From: JBCBSK01 sp039819185
Lineage (GTDB): Bacteria > Pseudomonadota > Alphaproteobacteria > Rhizobiales > Tepidamorphaceae
Direction of reading: 5' to 3'
Assembly (NCBI GenBank): GCA_039819185.1
Contig: JBCBSK010000038.1
Coordinates: 1 to 25,060, forward strand
DNA: 25,060 nucleotides
The notes under the pieces were generated by a model. That model was given only the letters and a program-made list of their open reading frames with translations. It was not told the DNA's origin and did no database searches. Made by a program: the position numbers and the translations under genes. This document shows, in pieces, positions 16,807 through 23,828 of this stretch. Numbering within the stretch: the stretch's first letter is position 1; each line of letters opens with the position of its first letter.

Positions 16807-17022
16807 TCAGTCGACCAGATCGAGCCGGCGTTTAATGCGCTCGACATCATCTTCAAGGCGCATGATCTTCTGATCGCGAACAAGGTCATCCGCATTGAAC
16901 GTATGCTCGCGGACACGAAAATTGACGAACTGCTCAAGCAGTTCTTTTTGTACGTCCTCCAATCGATCGAGCTTTGATCGGATCGCGCGGAGATGCTCGA
17001 GGATGATGTTATCTGTCGCCAT
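16807..17022 (-). CDS. 71-aa coiled-coil protein
   Basis: Short protein starting MATDNIILEHLRAIRSKLDR and ending in MRLEDDVERIKRRLDLVD. It is almost entirely helical with heptad-like hydrophobic spacing (I, L, L, I, L, L), and is highly charged with no signal peptide. Similar short 'ILEHLRAIR' coiled-coil proteins are common in alphaproteobacteria without assigned function. The ATG at 17020-17022 is chosen because the family-like sequence begins there. Codons upstream overlap glxD and look random. No clear ribosome-binding site is visible. It starts 41 bases after the glxD stop and on the same strand, so it may be a passenger in the glx operon or an independent gene inserted before glnT. Confidence 0.65.
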   Translation of the reverse strand: MATDNIILEHLRAIRSKLDRLEDVQKELLEQFVNFRVREHTFNADDLVRDQKIMRLEDDVERIKRRLDLVD

Positions 17023-17062
17023 AACTGGAACATAACAGGAATATGCAGGGCGCGCAACAGCA

Positions 17063-18391
17063 TTACAATCGCCCCGGCACCCAGTTCGTCCCCGCAAGAG
17101 GCACTCCCGCCATGGCGGCGGATTCAACGGTCAGCGCCACCAGATCCTCGGGTTCGAGATTGTGCACATGGCTCTTGCCGCAAGCGCGGGCCAGCGTTTG
17201 CAGCTCCATCGTCATGACGGCGAGATAGTTGCTGAGGCGCCGGCCCGCCTTCACGGGGTCAAGCCGTTTGGTCAGGTCGGGATCGGTGGTCGTGATCCCG
17301 GCCGGATCACGCCCTTCGTGCCAATCGTCATAGGCGCCGGCCGTCGTGCCGAGTTTGCGATACTCCTCTTCGAGCGCGGGGTCGTTGTCGCCGAGCGCGA
17401 TCAGCGCGGCGCTTCCGATCGACACGGCATCAGCCCCGAGCGCCAGCGCCTTGGCGACATCGGCACCTGAGCGGATACCGCCCGAGACGATGAGTTGCAC
17501 CTTACGGTGCATTCCAAGTTCGGTCAGCGCCCGCACGGCTTCCCGCACCGCTGGTAGCGTTGGAATGCCGACATGCTCGATGAAGACCTCCTGGGTCGCC
17601 GCCGTGCCGCCCTGCATGCCGTCGACGACGACGACATCGGCACCAGATTTCACACTCAGAGCCGTGTCGTAATAGGGCCGCGCCGCGCCGACCTTCACAT
17701 AAATCGGCTTTTCCCAATCGGTGATCTCGCGCAACTCCTGGATCTTGATTTCAAGATCATCCGGCCCGGTCCAGTCCGGGTGGCGGCAGGCCGAGCGCTG
17801 ATCGACCCCTTCTGGAAGCGTGCGCATGCTGGCAACGCGTTCGGAGACCTTCTGGCCGAGCAGCATGCCACCGCCACCGGGCTTTGCGCCCTGCCCCACG
17901 ACGATCTCGATCGCATCCGCCTTCCTGAGATCGTCCGGGTTCATGCCATAGCGCGACGGCAGGTATTGATAGACCAGCATCGAGGAGTGGTCGCGCTCCT
18001 CCGGCGTCATGCCGCCATCGCCGGTCGTGGTCGACGTGCCCATGGCGGACGCCCCGCGCCCAAGCGCCTCCTTGGCAGGCCCACCCAGGCTGCCGAAAGA
18101 CATGCCGGCGATCGTGATTGGGGTCTTCAGATGCAATGGCTTAGATGCGAACCGGTCGCCGAGCACGACATCGGTGTCGCAGCGCTCGCGATAGCCTTCG
18201 AGTGGATAGCGCGACATAGACGCGCCCAGGAAGACGAGATCATCGAAGGTCGGCACCCGCCGTTTTGCGCCACCGCCACGAATGTCATAGATCCCGGTCG
18301 CAGCGGCCCGGCGGATCTCCGACAGGGTGTAGTCGTCGAAGGTCGCGGACTTGCGAGGGGTCGTCTGCGGACTGTGGGAGTAATCCGCCAT
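17063..18391 (-). CDS. glxD: GlxD/MgsC-like FMN-binding glutamate synthase domain protein
   Basis: 442-aa stand-alone version of the FMN-binding (alpha/beta barrel) domain of the glutamate synthase large subunit. In GltB-type enzymes this domain makes glutamate from 2-oxoglutarate and channelled ammonia. In MgsC it makes N-methylglutamate. Visible marks are ITIAGMSFGSLGGPAKEALG near residue 92, TTTGDGGM, GQGAKPGGGGMLLGQKV, DVVVVDGMQGGTAATQ, SGGIRSGADVAKALALGADA and CGKSHVHNLEPEDL. The family's FMN and substrate sites appear intact. The ATG (18389-18391) overlaps the glxC stop by one base (TGATG), indicating coupled translation. A frame start one codon earlier would be TTG. It is expected to work as a complex with GlxB and GlxC. 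Confidence 0.92.
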   Translation of the reverse strand: MADYSHSPQTTPRKSATFDDYTLSEIRRAAATGIYDIRGGGAKRRVPTFDDLVFLGASMSRYPLEGYRERCDTDVVLGDRFASKPLHLKTPITIAGMSFGSLGGPAKEALGRGASAMGTSTTTGDGGMTPEERDHSSMLVYQYLPSRYGMNPDDLRKADAIEIVVGQGAKPGGGGMLLGQKVSERVASMRTLPEGVDQRSACRHPDWTGPDDLEIKIQELREITDWEKPIYVKVGAARPYYDTALSVKSGADVVVVDGMQGGTAATQEVFIEHVGIPTLPAVREAVRALTELGMHRKVQLIVSGGIRSGADVAKALALGADAVSIGSAALIALGDNDPALEEEYRKLGTTAGAYDDWHEGRDPAGITTTDPDLTKRLDPVKAGRRLSNYLAVMTMELQTLARACGKSHVHNLEPEDLVALTVESAAMAGVPLAGTNWVPGRL

Positions 18392-19074
18392 CAATAGGCA
18401 TCCATGTTGTCGATGTCGAAGTTGTACAGTTTGCGCGCCGAACCATAGCGCCGGAAGTCTGCTGGATCCGCATCGAGACCGGCCTGCACCAGGAGATCGG
18501 CAAGCACAGCCAGATGGGCGTCGGCCATCTCCTTTTCGATGCAGTCGGCGCCGAGGCTCGCCACTTTGCCACGCACGAATAGCTCCGCCTCATAGATGGA
18601 ATCGCCAAGATCCGATCCGGCATCGCCGAGAACGACCAGCCGGCCGGCCTGAGCCATGAAGGCTGACATGTGCCCAACATTACCGCCGACGATGATGTCG
18701 ACACCCTTCATAGAGATGCCACAGCGGGCTGACGCGTCCCCCTCGACGATGATGAGGCCACCATGGCCCGTCGCGCCGACGGACTGGCTGGCATCGCCCG
18801 TGACGCGAACCACACCCGACATGATGTTTTCCGCGCAGCCGGTGCCAACATTGCCGCGAACGGTGACATGGGCATGCTTGTTCATGCCGGCGCAGTAATA
18901 GCCGGCATGGCCGTCAATCATCACCTCAAGCGGCGCATCCAGACCCACCGCCAGCGCATGTGCGCCGCCCGGATTGGCAACCTCGAAGCTTCCGGCTTCG
19001 GCGGCATGGAGTGCCGCGTTCAGGTCGCGGACACTCTGCTGACTGAGGTCGAAGCTTGTGTTGGCAAGGGTCAT
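18391..19074 (-). CDS. glxC: GlxC/MgsB-like GXGXG-domain protein
   Basis: 227-aa protein matching the right-handed beta-helix (GXGXG) C-terminal domain of glutamate synthase, here as a separate subunit. Repeated glycine turns are visible in GHAGYYCAGMNKHAHVTVRG, NVGTGCAENIMSG, GATGHGGLIIVEGDAS, GNVGHMSAFMAQAG and GDAGSDLGDSIYEAELFVRG. The domain has a structural role, holding the amidotransferase and FMN domains together. The ATG at 19072-19074 overlaps the stop of the GFA gene as ATGA. The frame extends 16 codons further upstream but lies inside that gene. It is followed immediately by glxD. In mgs nomenclature it is MgsB. Confidence 0.92.
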   Translation of the reverse strand: MTLANTSFDLSQQSVRDLNAALHAAEAGSFEVANPGGAHALAVGLDAPLEVMIDGHAGYYCAGMNKHAHVTVRGNVGTGCAENIMSGVVRVTGDASQSVGATGHGGLIIVEGDASARCGISMKGVDIIVGGNVGHMSAFMAQAGRLVVLGDAGSDLGDSIYEAELFVRGKVASLGADCIEKEMADAHLAVLADLLVQAGLDADPADFRRYGSARKLYNFDIDNMDAY

Positions 19075-19493
19075 TCGAGTGGCCCCTGATGCTGCGGCAA
19101 GCCGTCGTCGAGATGGATCCAAGGCAGCTTTTCCGCCATATAGACATGGGCCGTGGCAACATAGGTTTCAGGCGCATCCATCGTGGCGGCGTAGAAGTGG
19201 GTTTCGCCGGCAAACCGGTCAGCCGCGAAGGTCATCGGCGCGCCGCAACGGCCGCAGAACGACCGCCTGACGCCAGGCGACGAGGTAAACACAACCGGTT
19301 CCTCGCCCGTCCACGACCAGGCGTCGTCGGCCAGACCGAAAAAGCTTGTAAACGGTGCCGAGCACGTCCGCCGGCAGCTTTCGCAATGGCAATGACAGGC
19401 CCAGAGCGGGGCTCGAAACCATTGATAACGCACCGCACCGCAAAAGCAGCGGCCGGTGCCCGTCGTAGGCATTCCGGGTGAAACAGCAGTCAC
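19071..19493 (-). CDS. GFA-family zinc protein embedded in the glx operon
   Basis: 140-aa protein of the GFA (glutathione-dependent formaldehyde-activating enzyme-like, CENP-V) fold. Zinc-binding cysteines are present in the usual order: CFCG at 16-19, the CHCESC block at 35-40 with Cys33 just before and Cys44 after, and CGRC at 80-83. Its GTG start (19491-19493) overlaps the glxB stop as GTGA, with GGAG seven bases upstream inside glxB. Its own stop overlaps the glxC ATG by four bases. It is thus locked into the operon. Members are often of unproven function, and true Gfa activity (S-hydroxymethylglutathione formation) is disputed. The setting suggests a link to formaldehyde or a C1 intermediate, which is inference. 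Confidence 0.88.
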   Translation of the reverse strand: MTAVSPGMPTTGTGRCFCGAVRYQWFRAPLWACHCHCESCRRTCSAPFTSFFGLADDAWSWTGEEPVVFTSSPGVRRSFCGRCGAPMTFAADRFAGETHFYAATMDAPETYVATAHVYMAEKLPWIHLDDGLPQHQGPLE

Positions 19494-20386
19494 TGCGCGC
19501 GGCTCCAGGCATAAATCCGTGCCGGTGCCGGCTCCCAGATCTCGGCATGCTCGACATCCGGAAGCCGCGCGATAGCGCGGAACTCAGACGACATCGCCAC
19601 CCAGTCATCGGTTTCGGCGATCACAGCCGGTTTGCACGCGATCGGATCGCGCACCACAGCGAACCCGTCCCGCGTACCGATGGCGAAGGTGAAGAAGCCG
19701 TCGAGATCATCAAGCGCATGACCGATCGCGGAATCGAGCGTGTCGCCCGCACGCATCCGCCAGGCGAGATAGCCTGCGGCAACTTCGGAGTCGTTTTCGG
19801 TCTGGAATGTCTCGCCATGGCGTTCGAGCTCAGACCTCAGCCGATTGTGGTTCGATAGCGATCCGTTGTGGACGAGGCAGGTGTCGGCACCTGTCGAGAA
19901 GGGATGCGAGCCGGCGGTGGTCACAGCCGATTCCGTCGCCATGCGGGTATGTGCAACAGCATGGGTGCCCGCGCGCCCTGACAGCCCGAAGCGCTCGGCG
20001 ACACCCATCGGATCGCCGATCCCCTTGAACAGTTCGATCGCCTCGCCGACCGACAGAACCGTCACATCTGGGGCCGTCTCGATGATCAAACGCCGCGCCG
20101 CCGCCCCGTCGCCGGTCGTGCGGAAGATCGCGTGATCACCAAGCACAGTGGTTTCAACATCAGCCTCAAGCGCGCGTTCGAGCCTGGCATCGAGCGCCCG
20201 CCAATCCGTCTCGCCCGTTGTCGACAGGCAGGTGATCTTGGTCACGTCGCCGGGATGATCATAGATCGCAAACCCAGCCGAGTCCGGACCACGCCCGATC
20301 ATTTCGTGCAGCATCGCAGCCGTCAGCCGACCGAGCTCCGGCTCAAGATCGGGCGATTTCAAGAACAGGCCGACAATGCCGCACAT
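19490..20386 (-). CDS. glxB: GlxB/MgsA-like class II glutamine amidotransferase
   Basis: 298-aa Ntn-type glutamine amidotransferase, the glutaminase subunit that releases ammonia from glutamine for the glutamate synthase-like complex. Starting at the ATG at 20384-20386, the protein begins MCGIVGLF, so removal of Met exposes Cys2 as the N-terminal nucleophile. The frame has 15 codons upstream, but using them would block catalysis. GGGAG lies seven bases before the chosen ATG. Other marks are RGPDSAGFAIY, HTRMATESAV, SHPFSTGADTCLVHNGSLSN and a YLAWRMRAGDTL block. It is first in a coupled glxB-GFA-glxC-glxD run, 85 bases after the XRE-cupin regulator on the same strand. MgsA plays this role in the N-methylglutamate pathway. 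Confidence 0.93.
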   Translation of the reverse strand: MCGIVGLFLKSPDLEPELGRLTAAMLHEMIGRGPDSAGFAIYDHPGDVTKITCLSTTGETDWRALDARLERALEADVETTVLGDHAIFRTTGDGAAARRLIIETAPDVTVLSVGEAIELFKGIGDPMGVAERFGLSGRAGTHAVAHTRMATESAVTTAGSHPFSTGADTCLVHNGSLSNHNRLRSELERHGETFQTENDSEVAAGYLAWRMRAGDTLDSAIGHALDDLDGFFTFAIGTRDGFAVVRDPIACKPAVIAETDDWVAMSSEFRAIARLPDVEHAEIWEPAPARIYAWSRAQ

Positions 20387-20438
20387 CAAGGTCTCCCACA
20401 GACGACTTCTGATGTAGAGTCTCCCTGGCAATCGCGCC

Positions 20439-20470
20439 TGTCAAGAAACAAATTTTACCCACAGGAAAAT
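20439..20470 (-). promoter_or_regulatory. Candidate promoter -35 and adjacent dyad before glxB
   Basis: On the minus strand a perfect TTGACA (20444-20439) lies about 55 bases before the glxB start. The -10 region 17-18 bases on (GACTCTAC) is poor, so an activator may be needed. Immediately upstream, ATTTTAC (20452-20458) and GAAAAT (20465-20470) form a partial dyad. This is a natural place for the neighbouring XRE-cupin regulator to bind. Inference from position only. Confidence 0.35.
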
Positions 20471-20471
20471 C

Positions 20472-21074
20472 TCACGTCACTGCCTCCTCTGTTGGCTCTT
20501 CGGGCGTGACGATGACCGACAGATAGACTGCCGGAAGGCTGCGCAATTCCAGCGGGCCGTGCAGGGCATCGGCGTCAAAGAACAGCGAATCGCCGGGTTC
20601 GAGCACATAGACATCCTCCCCATGTCGATACGCGACCGAGCCCTCAAGCATGTAAAGAAATTCGACGCCAGGATGCTGGAAGATTGGATAGGCATCAGAC
20701 GTTTCATCGAGCCGTATGAGATAGGGCTCGACGCGCGTGGCGCTTCTGAGGCTATGGCCGAGCAGCGTGTAGAGATGACCCTTGCGCGTACCGCGCCGTT
20801 CGATCGGCAGTCCCTGCCCTGCCTTGACGAAGGTCGCCTCACGCTTGTCGTCGACGCGCGCGAAGAAGGTCGCGATCGGTACGTTCAACGCTGCGGCGAG
20901 GCTCTGCAGCGTTTGCAGCGACGGCGTCGTCTGGCCATTCTCGATCTTCGACAGCATGCCGGGCGACAGCGAGGCCGTGCGGGCAAGCTCGGCGAGCGTC
21001 ATACCAAGGGCTTGGCGCAGGGTGCGCACTTCCGAGCCAATGGCGCGTTCGAGGGAATCGGTCGGGATCGTCAT
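20472..21074 (-). CDS. XRE-family regulator with C-terminal cupin domain
   Basis: 200-aa transcription factor. The helix-turn-helix lies at about residues 11-66 (VRTLRQALGMTLAELARTAS, LSKIENGQTTPSLQTLQSLA). A cupin_2 sensor domain spans about 115-190 (HPGVEFLYMLEGSVAYRHGE, LEPGDSLFFDADALHGP). HTH-cupin proteins of this type usually sense a small metabolite and control adjacent catabolic or nitrogen genes. It is transcribed toward glxB, with only 85 bases between, and follows the kinase-like gene by 68 bases. The likely target is the glxB-glxD operon, and it may control itself as well. The start has only a weak ribosome-binding site. The ligand is unknown. Confidence 0.92.
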   Translation of the reverse strand: MTIPTDSLERAIGSEVRTLRQALGMTLAELARTASLSPGMLSKIENGQTTPSLQTLQSLAAALNVPIATFFARVDDKREATFVKAGQGLPIERRGTRKGHLYTLLGHSLRSATRVEPYLIRLDETSDAYPIFQHPGVEFLYMLEGSVAYRHGEDVYVLEPGDSLFFDADALHGPLELRSLPAVYLSVIVTPEEPTEEAVT

Positions 21075-21142
21075 CGGGGCCAGGCGTTATCAAGAGCCCT
21101 AGTGTCGGGCCAAGCGGCCAGCCGTTCAAGCGCGACCTGGAA

Positions 21143-22144
21143 TTATCCGAACCGGCTCAGATACTCTTCCGCGAGGCGGCAGGAACCCTCGGCATAGGTC
21201 GGGCTCAGCTCCCGGACGATATCGACCTCCGTGTGCGTTCCCATCCAACCCAGCAGCGCCAGCCGGCGCAACAGTACAAAGGTCGGGATCTCGGCGGTCT
21301 CGTCTTGGGTTAACTGGCCGGCGCGGGCATAACCAGTCAGCCAGGCCTCGATCCAATCGCTGGCATTGGGATGGTCTTCATGGAACGACACGGTGGTTGC
21401 GGCATCGTAGAGGAACCAGCCGAAACCGCTGTCGTCAAAGTCGATCACCCGTGTCGAAGATCCATCGATCAGGAGGTTGGCGAGCCGGATATCAGCATGA
21501 ATCAATCCGTAGCGCTCCGGCGTTCGACCAAACCTCTTAAGGCGTTGGCGGATCAGCGCTTGCGCGCGTGAGAGAAGCCCCGCTGCGACGGCATCGACCT
21601 TCGGCCCGCTGCTCCAATGCCCCCAATGCGGTGTCTCGCCCAGAATGGTTTCGTCATTCCAGGAAAACCGGGTGAACCAGGCCGGTCTTGTCCAACCACG
21701 CGCATGGTCATGCAGCTTCGCGGACATCTCCCCAAGCCTCTGAAGCGGGTCTATGAGATTGTCCGATGGATCGGGCTCACGGCCCTCGATGAAACGGAAC
21801 AAGACCAGATGCCGCAGTCCAAGGGCTCCGCTATCGACCTCCTGAATGAACGCGCCGTCACGACCGGCGATCGGCGTCGGCGTGATGACATCCGCCTCTG
21901 CGTGCAAGGCCTGCATCCAGGCGAGCTCGCTCTCGATCGCCGCTCGCGAATGATAGCCCGGCCGATGCACACGTAGGACGACCCTGTCCGATGTTGGCGG
22001 CTCTATAACATAGGTCGCGTTCTCACTCAGGGTGTGCAGCCAAAACGATGTGTCCTTCGGGTAGTCCCAGCGTGCAAGGCCGGCGCGCACCAGATCATCC
22101 AGCGCAGACGGCGCCGTAATGGCCGGGTTCAGGGATGAGGGCAT
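21143..22144 (-). CDS. APH/choline-kinase-like phosphotransferase
   Basis: 333-aa protein of the aminoglycoside phosphotransferase/choline kinase fold, a broad family that phosphorylates small hydroxyl compounds (homoserine, choline, hydroxylysine, sugars). Catalytic HADIRLANLL has His216, Asp218 and Asn223 (HxDxxxxN). The metal-binding VIDFDD places Asp235 and Asp237, followed by GFGWFLYDAA. An N-lobe with ENATYVIE and RVVLRVHRPGYHS fits ATP binding. The ATG at 22142-22144 is chosen because GAG is suitably placed upstream and the preceding 36 codons look non-coding. It lies 68 bases before the XRE-cupin gene on the same strand, so the two may be cotranscribed. The substrate is unknown, and resistance to aminoglycosides is not implied. 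Confidence 0.88.
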   Translation of the reverse strand: MPSSLNPAITAPSALDDLVRAGLARWDYPKDTSFWLHTLSENATYVIEPPTSDRVVLRVHRPGYHSRAAIESELAWMQALHAEADVITPTPIAGRDGAFIQEVDSGALGLRHLVLFRFIEGREPDPSDNLIDPLQRLGEMSAKLHDHARGWTRPAWFTRFSWNDETILGETPHWGHWSSGPKVDAVAAGLLSRAQALIRQRLKRFGRTPERYGLIHADIRLANLLIDGSSTRVIDFDDSGFGWFLYDAATTVSFHEDHPNASDWIEAWLTGYARAGQLTQDETAEIPTFVLLRRLALLGWMGTHTEVDIVRELSPTYAEGSCRLAEEYLSRFG

Positions 22145-22382
22145 GGCAACTCGTGACGGGCCGAATGAAGAACGGACGAAGACCGCGCCGATATCAATCC
22201 CGCGTGGCTGGCGCAAGCGGACATCATGCGACCTCAAGGCAGGATGACACATGCACTGTCCCTGATGTATGACACGTCGTGCGCGTTTAGAACGTTTTGA
22301 AGCTGAAAAGGGTCCTCGTCCGTCGACATATTCCGATTGCGTGTCGGGGTGGTCCCGGTCATGAACCGAGGGAGTTCATCTC

Positions 22383-22787
22383 ATGAAAAAGATCCTGGCC
22401 GCCTTGGCCGTCACATGTTTCGCAACCCCCACTGCCCTCGCCGTCGATGGCGGTGACCCCGCAGCCGGTGAAGCAAACTACCGCCAGTGTGTCGCCTGTC
22501 ACCAGGTTGGTGAAACGGCGGTGAACACGGTCGGCCCGCAGCTCAACGGTATCATCGGACGGACGGCAGCCTCCGCCGAGGGTTATGCCTACGGCCCGGC
22601 ACTCGCGGCAAAGGCCGAAGACGTCGGCGAGTGGGATGTCGACGAGCTGATGGAATATCTCATCGATCCGGCCAGCTATATTGGTGGCGTCTCAAAGATG
22701 CCGATGCGGTATCCTGACGAGCAGTTCCGACTCGACGTTCTGGCTTATCTCGCCCAGTTCAACGCCGACGGCACGGCCGCCGAGTAA
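22383..22787 (+). CDS. Periplasmic class I c-type cytochrome
   Basis: 134-aa secreted monohaem cytochrome c. A signal peptide of about 20 residues ends in ALA. The mature protein has haem-binding CVACH at 36-40. GPQLNGIIGR lies at 51-60, and a distal Met comes from KMPM (105-108). This layout resembles cytochrome c2/c-550-type electron carriers, which shuttle electrons between membrane complexes in the periplasm. GGGAG lies eight bases before the ATG. The 238 bases upstream to the divergent kinase gene presumably contain its promoter. I see partial repeats of ATGACAC there but no clear site. A strong terminator follows. The specific redox partner cannot be predicted. Confidence 0.92.
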   Translation: MKKILAALAVTCFATPTALAVDGGDPAAGEANYRQCVACHQVGETAVNTVGPQLNGIIGRTAASAEGYAYGPALAAKAEDVGEWDVDELMEYLIDPASYIGGVSKMPMRYPDEQFRLDVLAYLAQFNADGTAAE

Positions 22788-22811
22788 ACCGGTGCGTATC
22801 CTCTTGTGACG

Positions 22812-22845
22812 ACATCACCCCCGACCTGCAGACCGGGGGTGATGT
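22812..22845. terminator. Strong hairpin terminator after the cytochrome c gene
   Basis: ACATCACCCCCG (22812-22823) pairs perfectly with CGGGGGTGATGT (22834-22845) around a 10-base loop, followed on the plus strand by GTTTC. It lies 24 bases after the cytochrome stop and between convergent genes, so it can end transcripts from both sides. The U-tract is short. Confidence 0.75.
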
Positions 22846-22905
22846 GTTTCACATCAACATTTCTGAGTTCATCACTCGTCCGTGCCGGAGCAATCGCGCT
22901 TTGGC

Positions 22906-23412
22906 TCATGCGGCAATCCTGGCCTGACGATCCATCTCGGCGTCGGCTTTGCTAAAGACGATTGTCGCTTCCCCGAGCAGAAGTCCGAGCTTCGACACCC
23001 TGGCACGATTGATCATCACGCCATCGCCTTGCAGATAGAAGCGGTCGTCGAAAGTTACGCGCAGTGTTTTGCCGCCGCCGATCGGCAGGTCAAAGCCATA
23101 GCGCCAGGAGAACGCCATCCCGACGACGGATCCTCGCGCCCGGCCGAGGACGCCGGGCGCTGTGCCTTCATAGGTCCCGTCACCAAGGATCCGGATCGAC
23201 CAGGTCCGCGTCTCTTCCTCCCCATCATCGTAGAGGAAGTCCTCGCGCAAGGTCAGAACATTGTTCTCGACCACGCCCGTCATAACGACGCGAAACTGCC
23301 GACGCAGCTTGCCAAAGCGGTCTTCGAAGACACCCCAGGCTACGGTTGTGCCGGCGAAGTAGTCTTCCAATCGCAAGGTCTTGCCCCAATCGGGCTGGAA
23401 TATCTCGGCCAT
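22906..23412 (-). CDS. DUF3833-family protein
   Basis: 168-aa protein of the DUF3833 family, of unknown function. It starts MAEIFQPDWG and carries the family-typical YFAGTTVAWGVFEDRFGKLR, FLYDDGEEETRTW, GTYEGTAPGVLGRARG, FSWRYGFDLPIGG and GDGVMINRARVSKLGL. This suggests a single beta-rich (lipocalin-like) domain. Many relatives are lipoproteins, but no lipobox or signal peptide is visible here. The ATG at 23410-23412 is preferred to one 15 codons upstream because GGAG precedes it by six bases. It converges on the cytochrome c gene and is divergent from hemA. I see no functional link to either neighbour. Confidence 0.88.
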   Translation of the reverse strand: MAEIFQPDWGKTLRLEDYFAGTTVAWGVFEDRFGKLRRQFRVVMTGVVENNVLTLREDFLYDDGEEETRTWSIRILGDGTYEGTAPGVLGRARGSVVGMAFSWRYGFDLPIGGGKTLRVTFDDRFYLQGDGVMINRARVSKLGLLLGEATIVFSKADAEMDRQARIAA

Positions 23413-23828
23413 GCAGGCTCCAATGTTTGCGGGCATACGTCCCGCAGACCCAGTCATAGCAACACCTGTCGACGAAACTGCCGTCGATCTGGCATGCGTG
23501 TGCCGTGATTACGCCTGGAGTCACAAGGCCGATCAGTTTAATCGGGCAAAAATACTGCACCGTTTTGTGCCGAAGGCGCGACGCCAGGCCGCTTTGCATT
23601 GACTTGATGCAATGGCTCCGGCTGCCTAAAAAGATAGAAAGAGTCAAAACGTCCCGTGCGACAGTCCAGGCTGACGGCAGTTTGCGGCACCTGGCGGGGC
23701 ATATGACGGGTTCGGCATGACACTGCCCTCGCGGCGTCTTGTACGGACTAATCTTGATTGAGGAACATGGCCCGGACGGGAACACTCTGGAACGGTTCGA
23801 CTATGGCGCTCGGCGGAGACTTATCGGA
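23413..23828. other. 416-base intergenic region between DUF3833 gene and hemA
   Basis: No gene is visible. It must hold the divergent promoters of the DUF3833 gene and hemA. On the plus strand TTGACT (23599-23604) with weak -10 candidates and an overlapping TTG-N8-CAA dyad are the only notable signals. GGCAAAAATACTGCAC and a nearby CGTTTTGTGCCG (23548-23576) form a loose inverted repeat. A plus-strand frame running into hemA from 23739 has no start signal. Confidence 0.5.
23599..23612 (+). promoter_or_regulatory. FNR-like box upstream of hemA
   Basis: TTGACTTGATGCAA fits the Fnr/FixK frame TTG-N8-CAA, with the symmetrical consensus being TTGAT-N4-ATCAA. The right half (TGCAA) departs from consensus. 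It lies 217 bases before the hemA ATG. FnrL control of hemA is known in some alphaproteobacteria such as Rhodobacter. Low confidence. Confidence 0.25.

Noticed and set aside
23785..23800. GGTTCGACTAT as a tRNA T-loop
   Set aside because: No acceptor stem, D-arm or anticodon arm can be found around it.
23739..23828. 30-codon N-terminal extension of HemA
   Set aside because: ALA synthases of this class begin at MNYEQYF. The GGAGA site fits the ATG at 23829.
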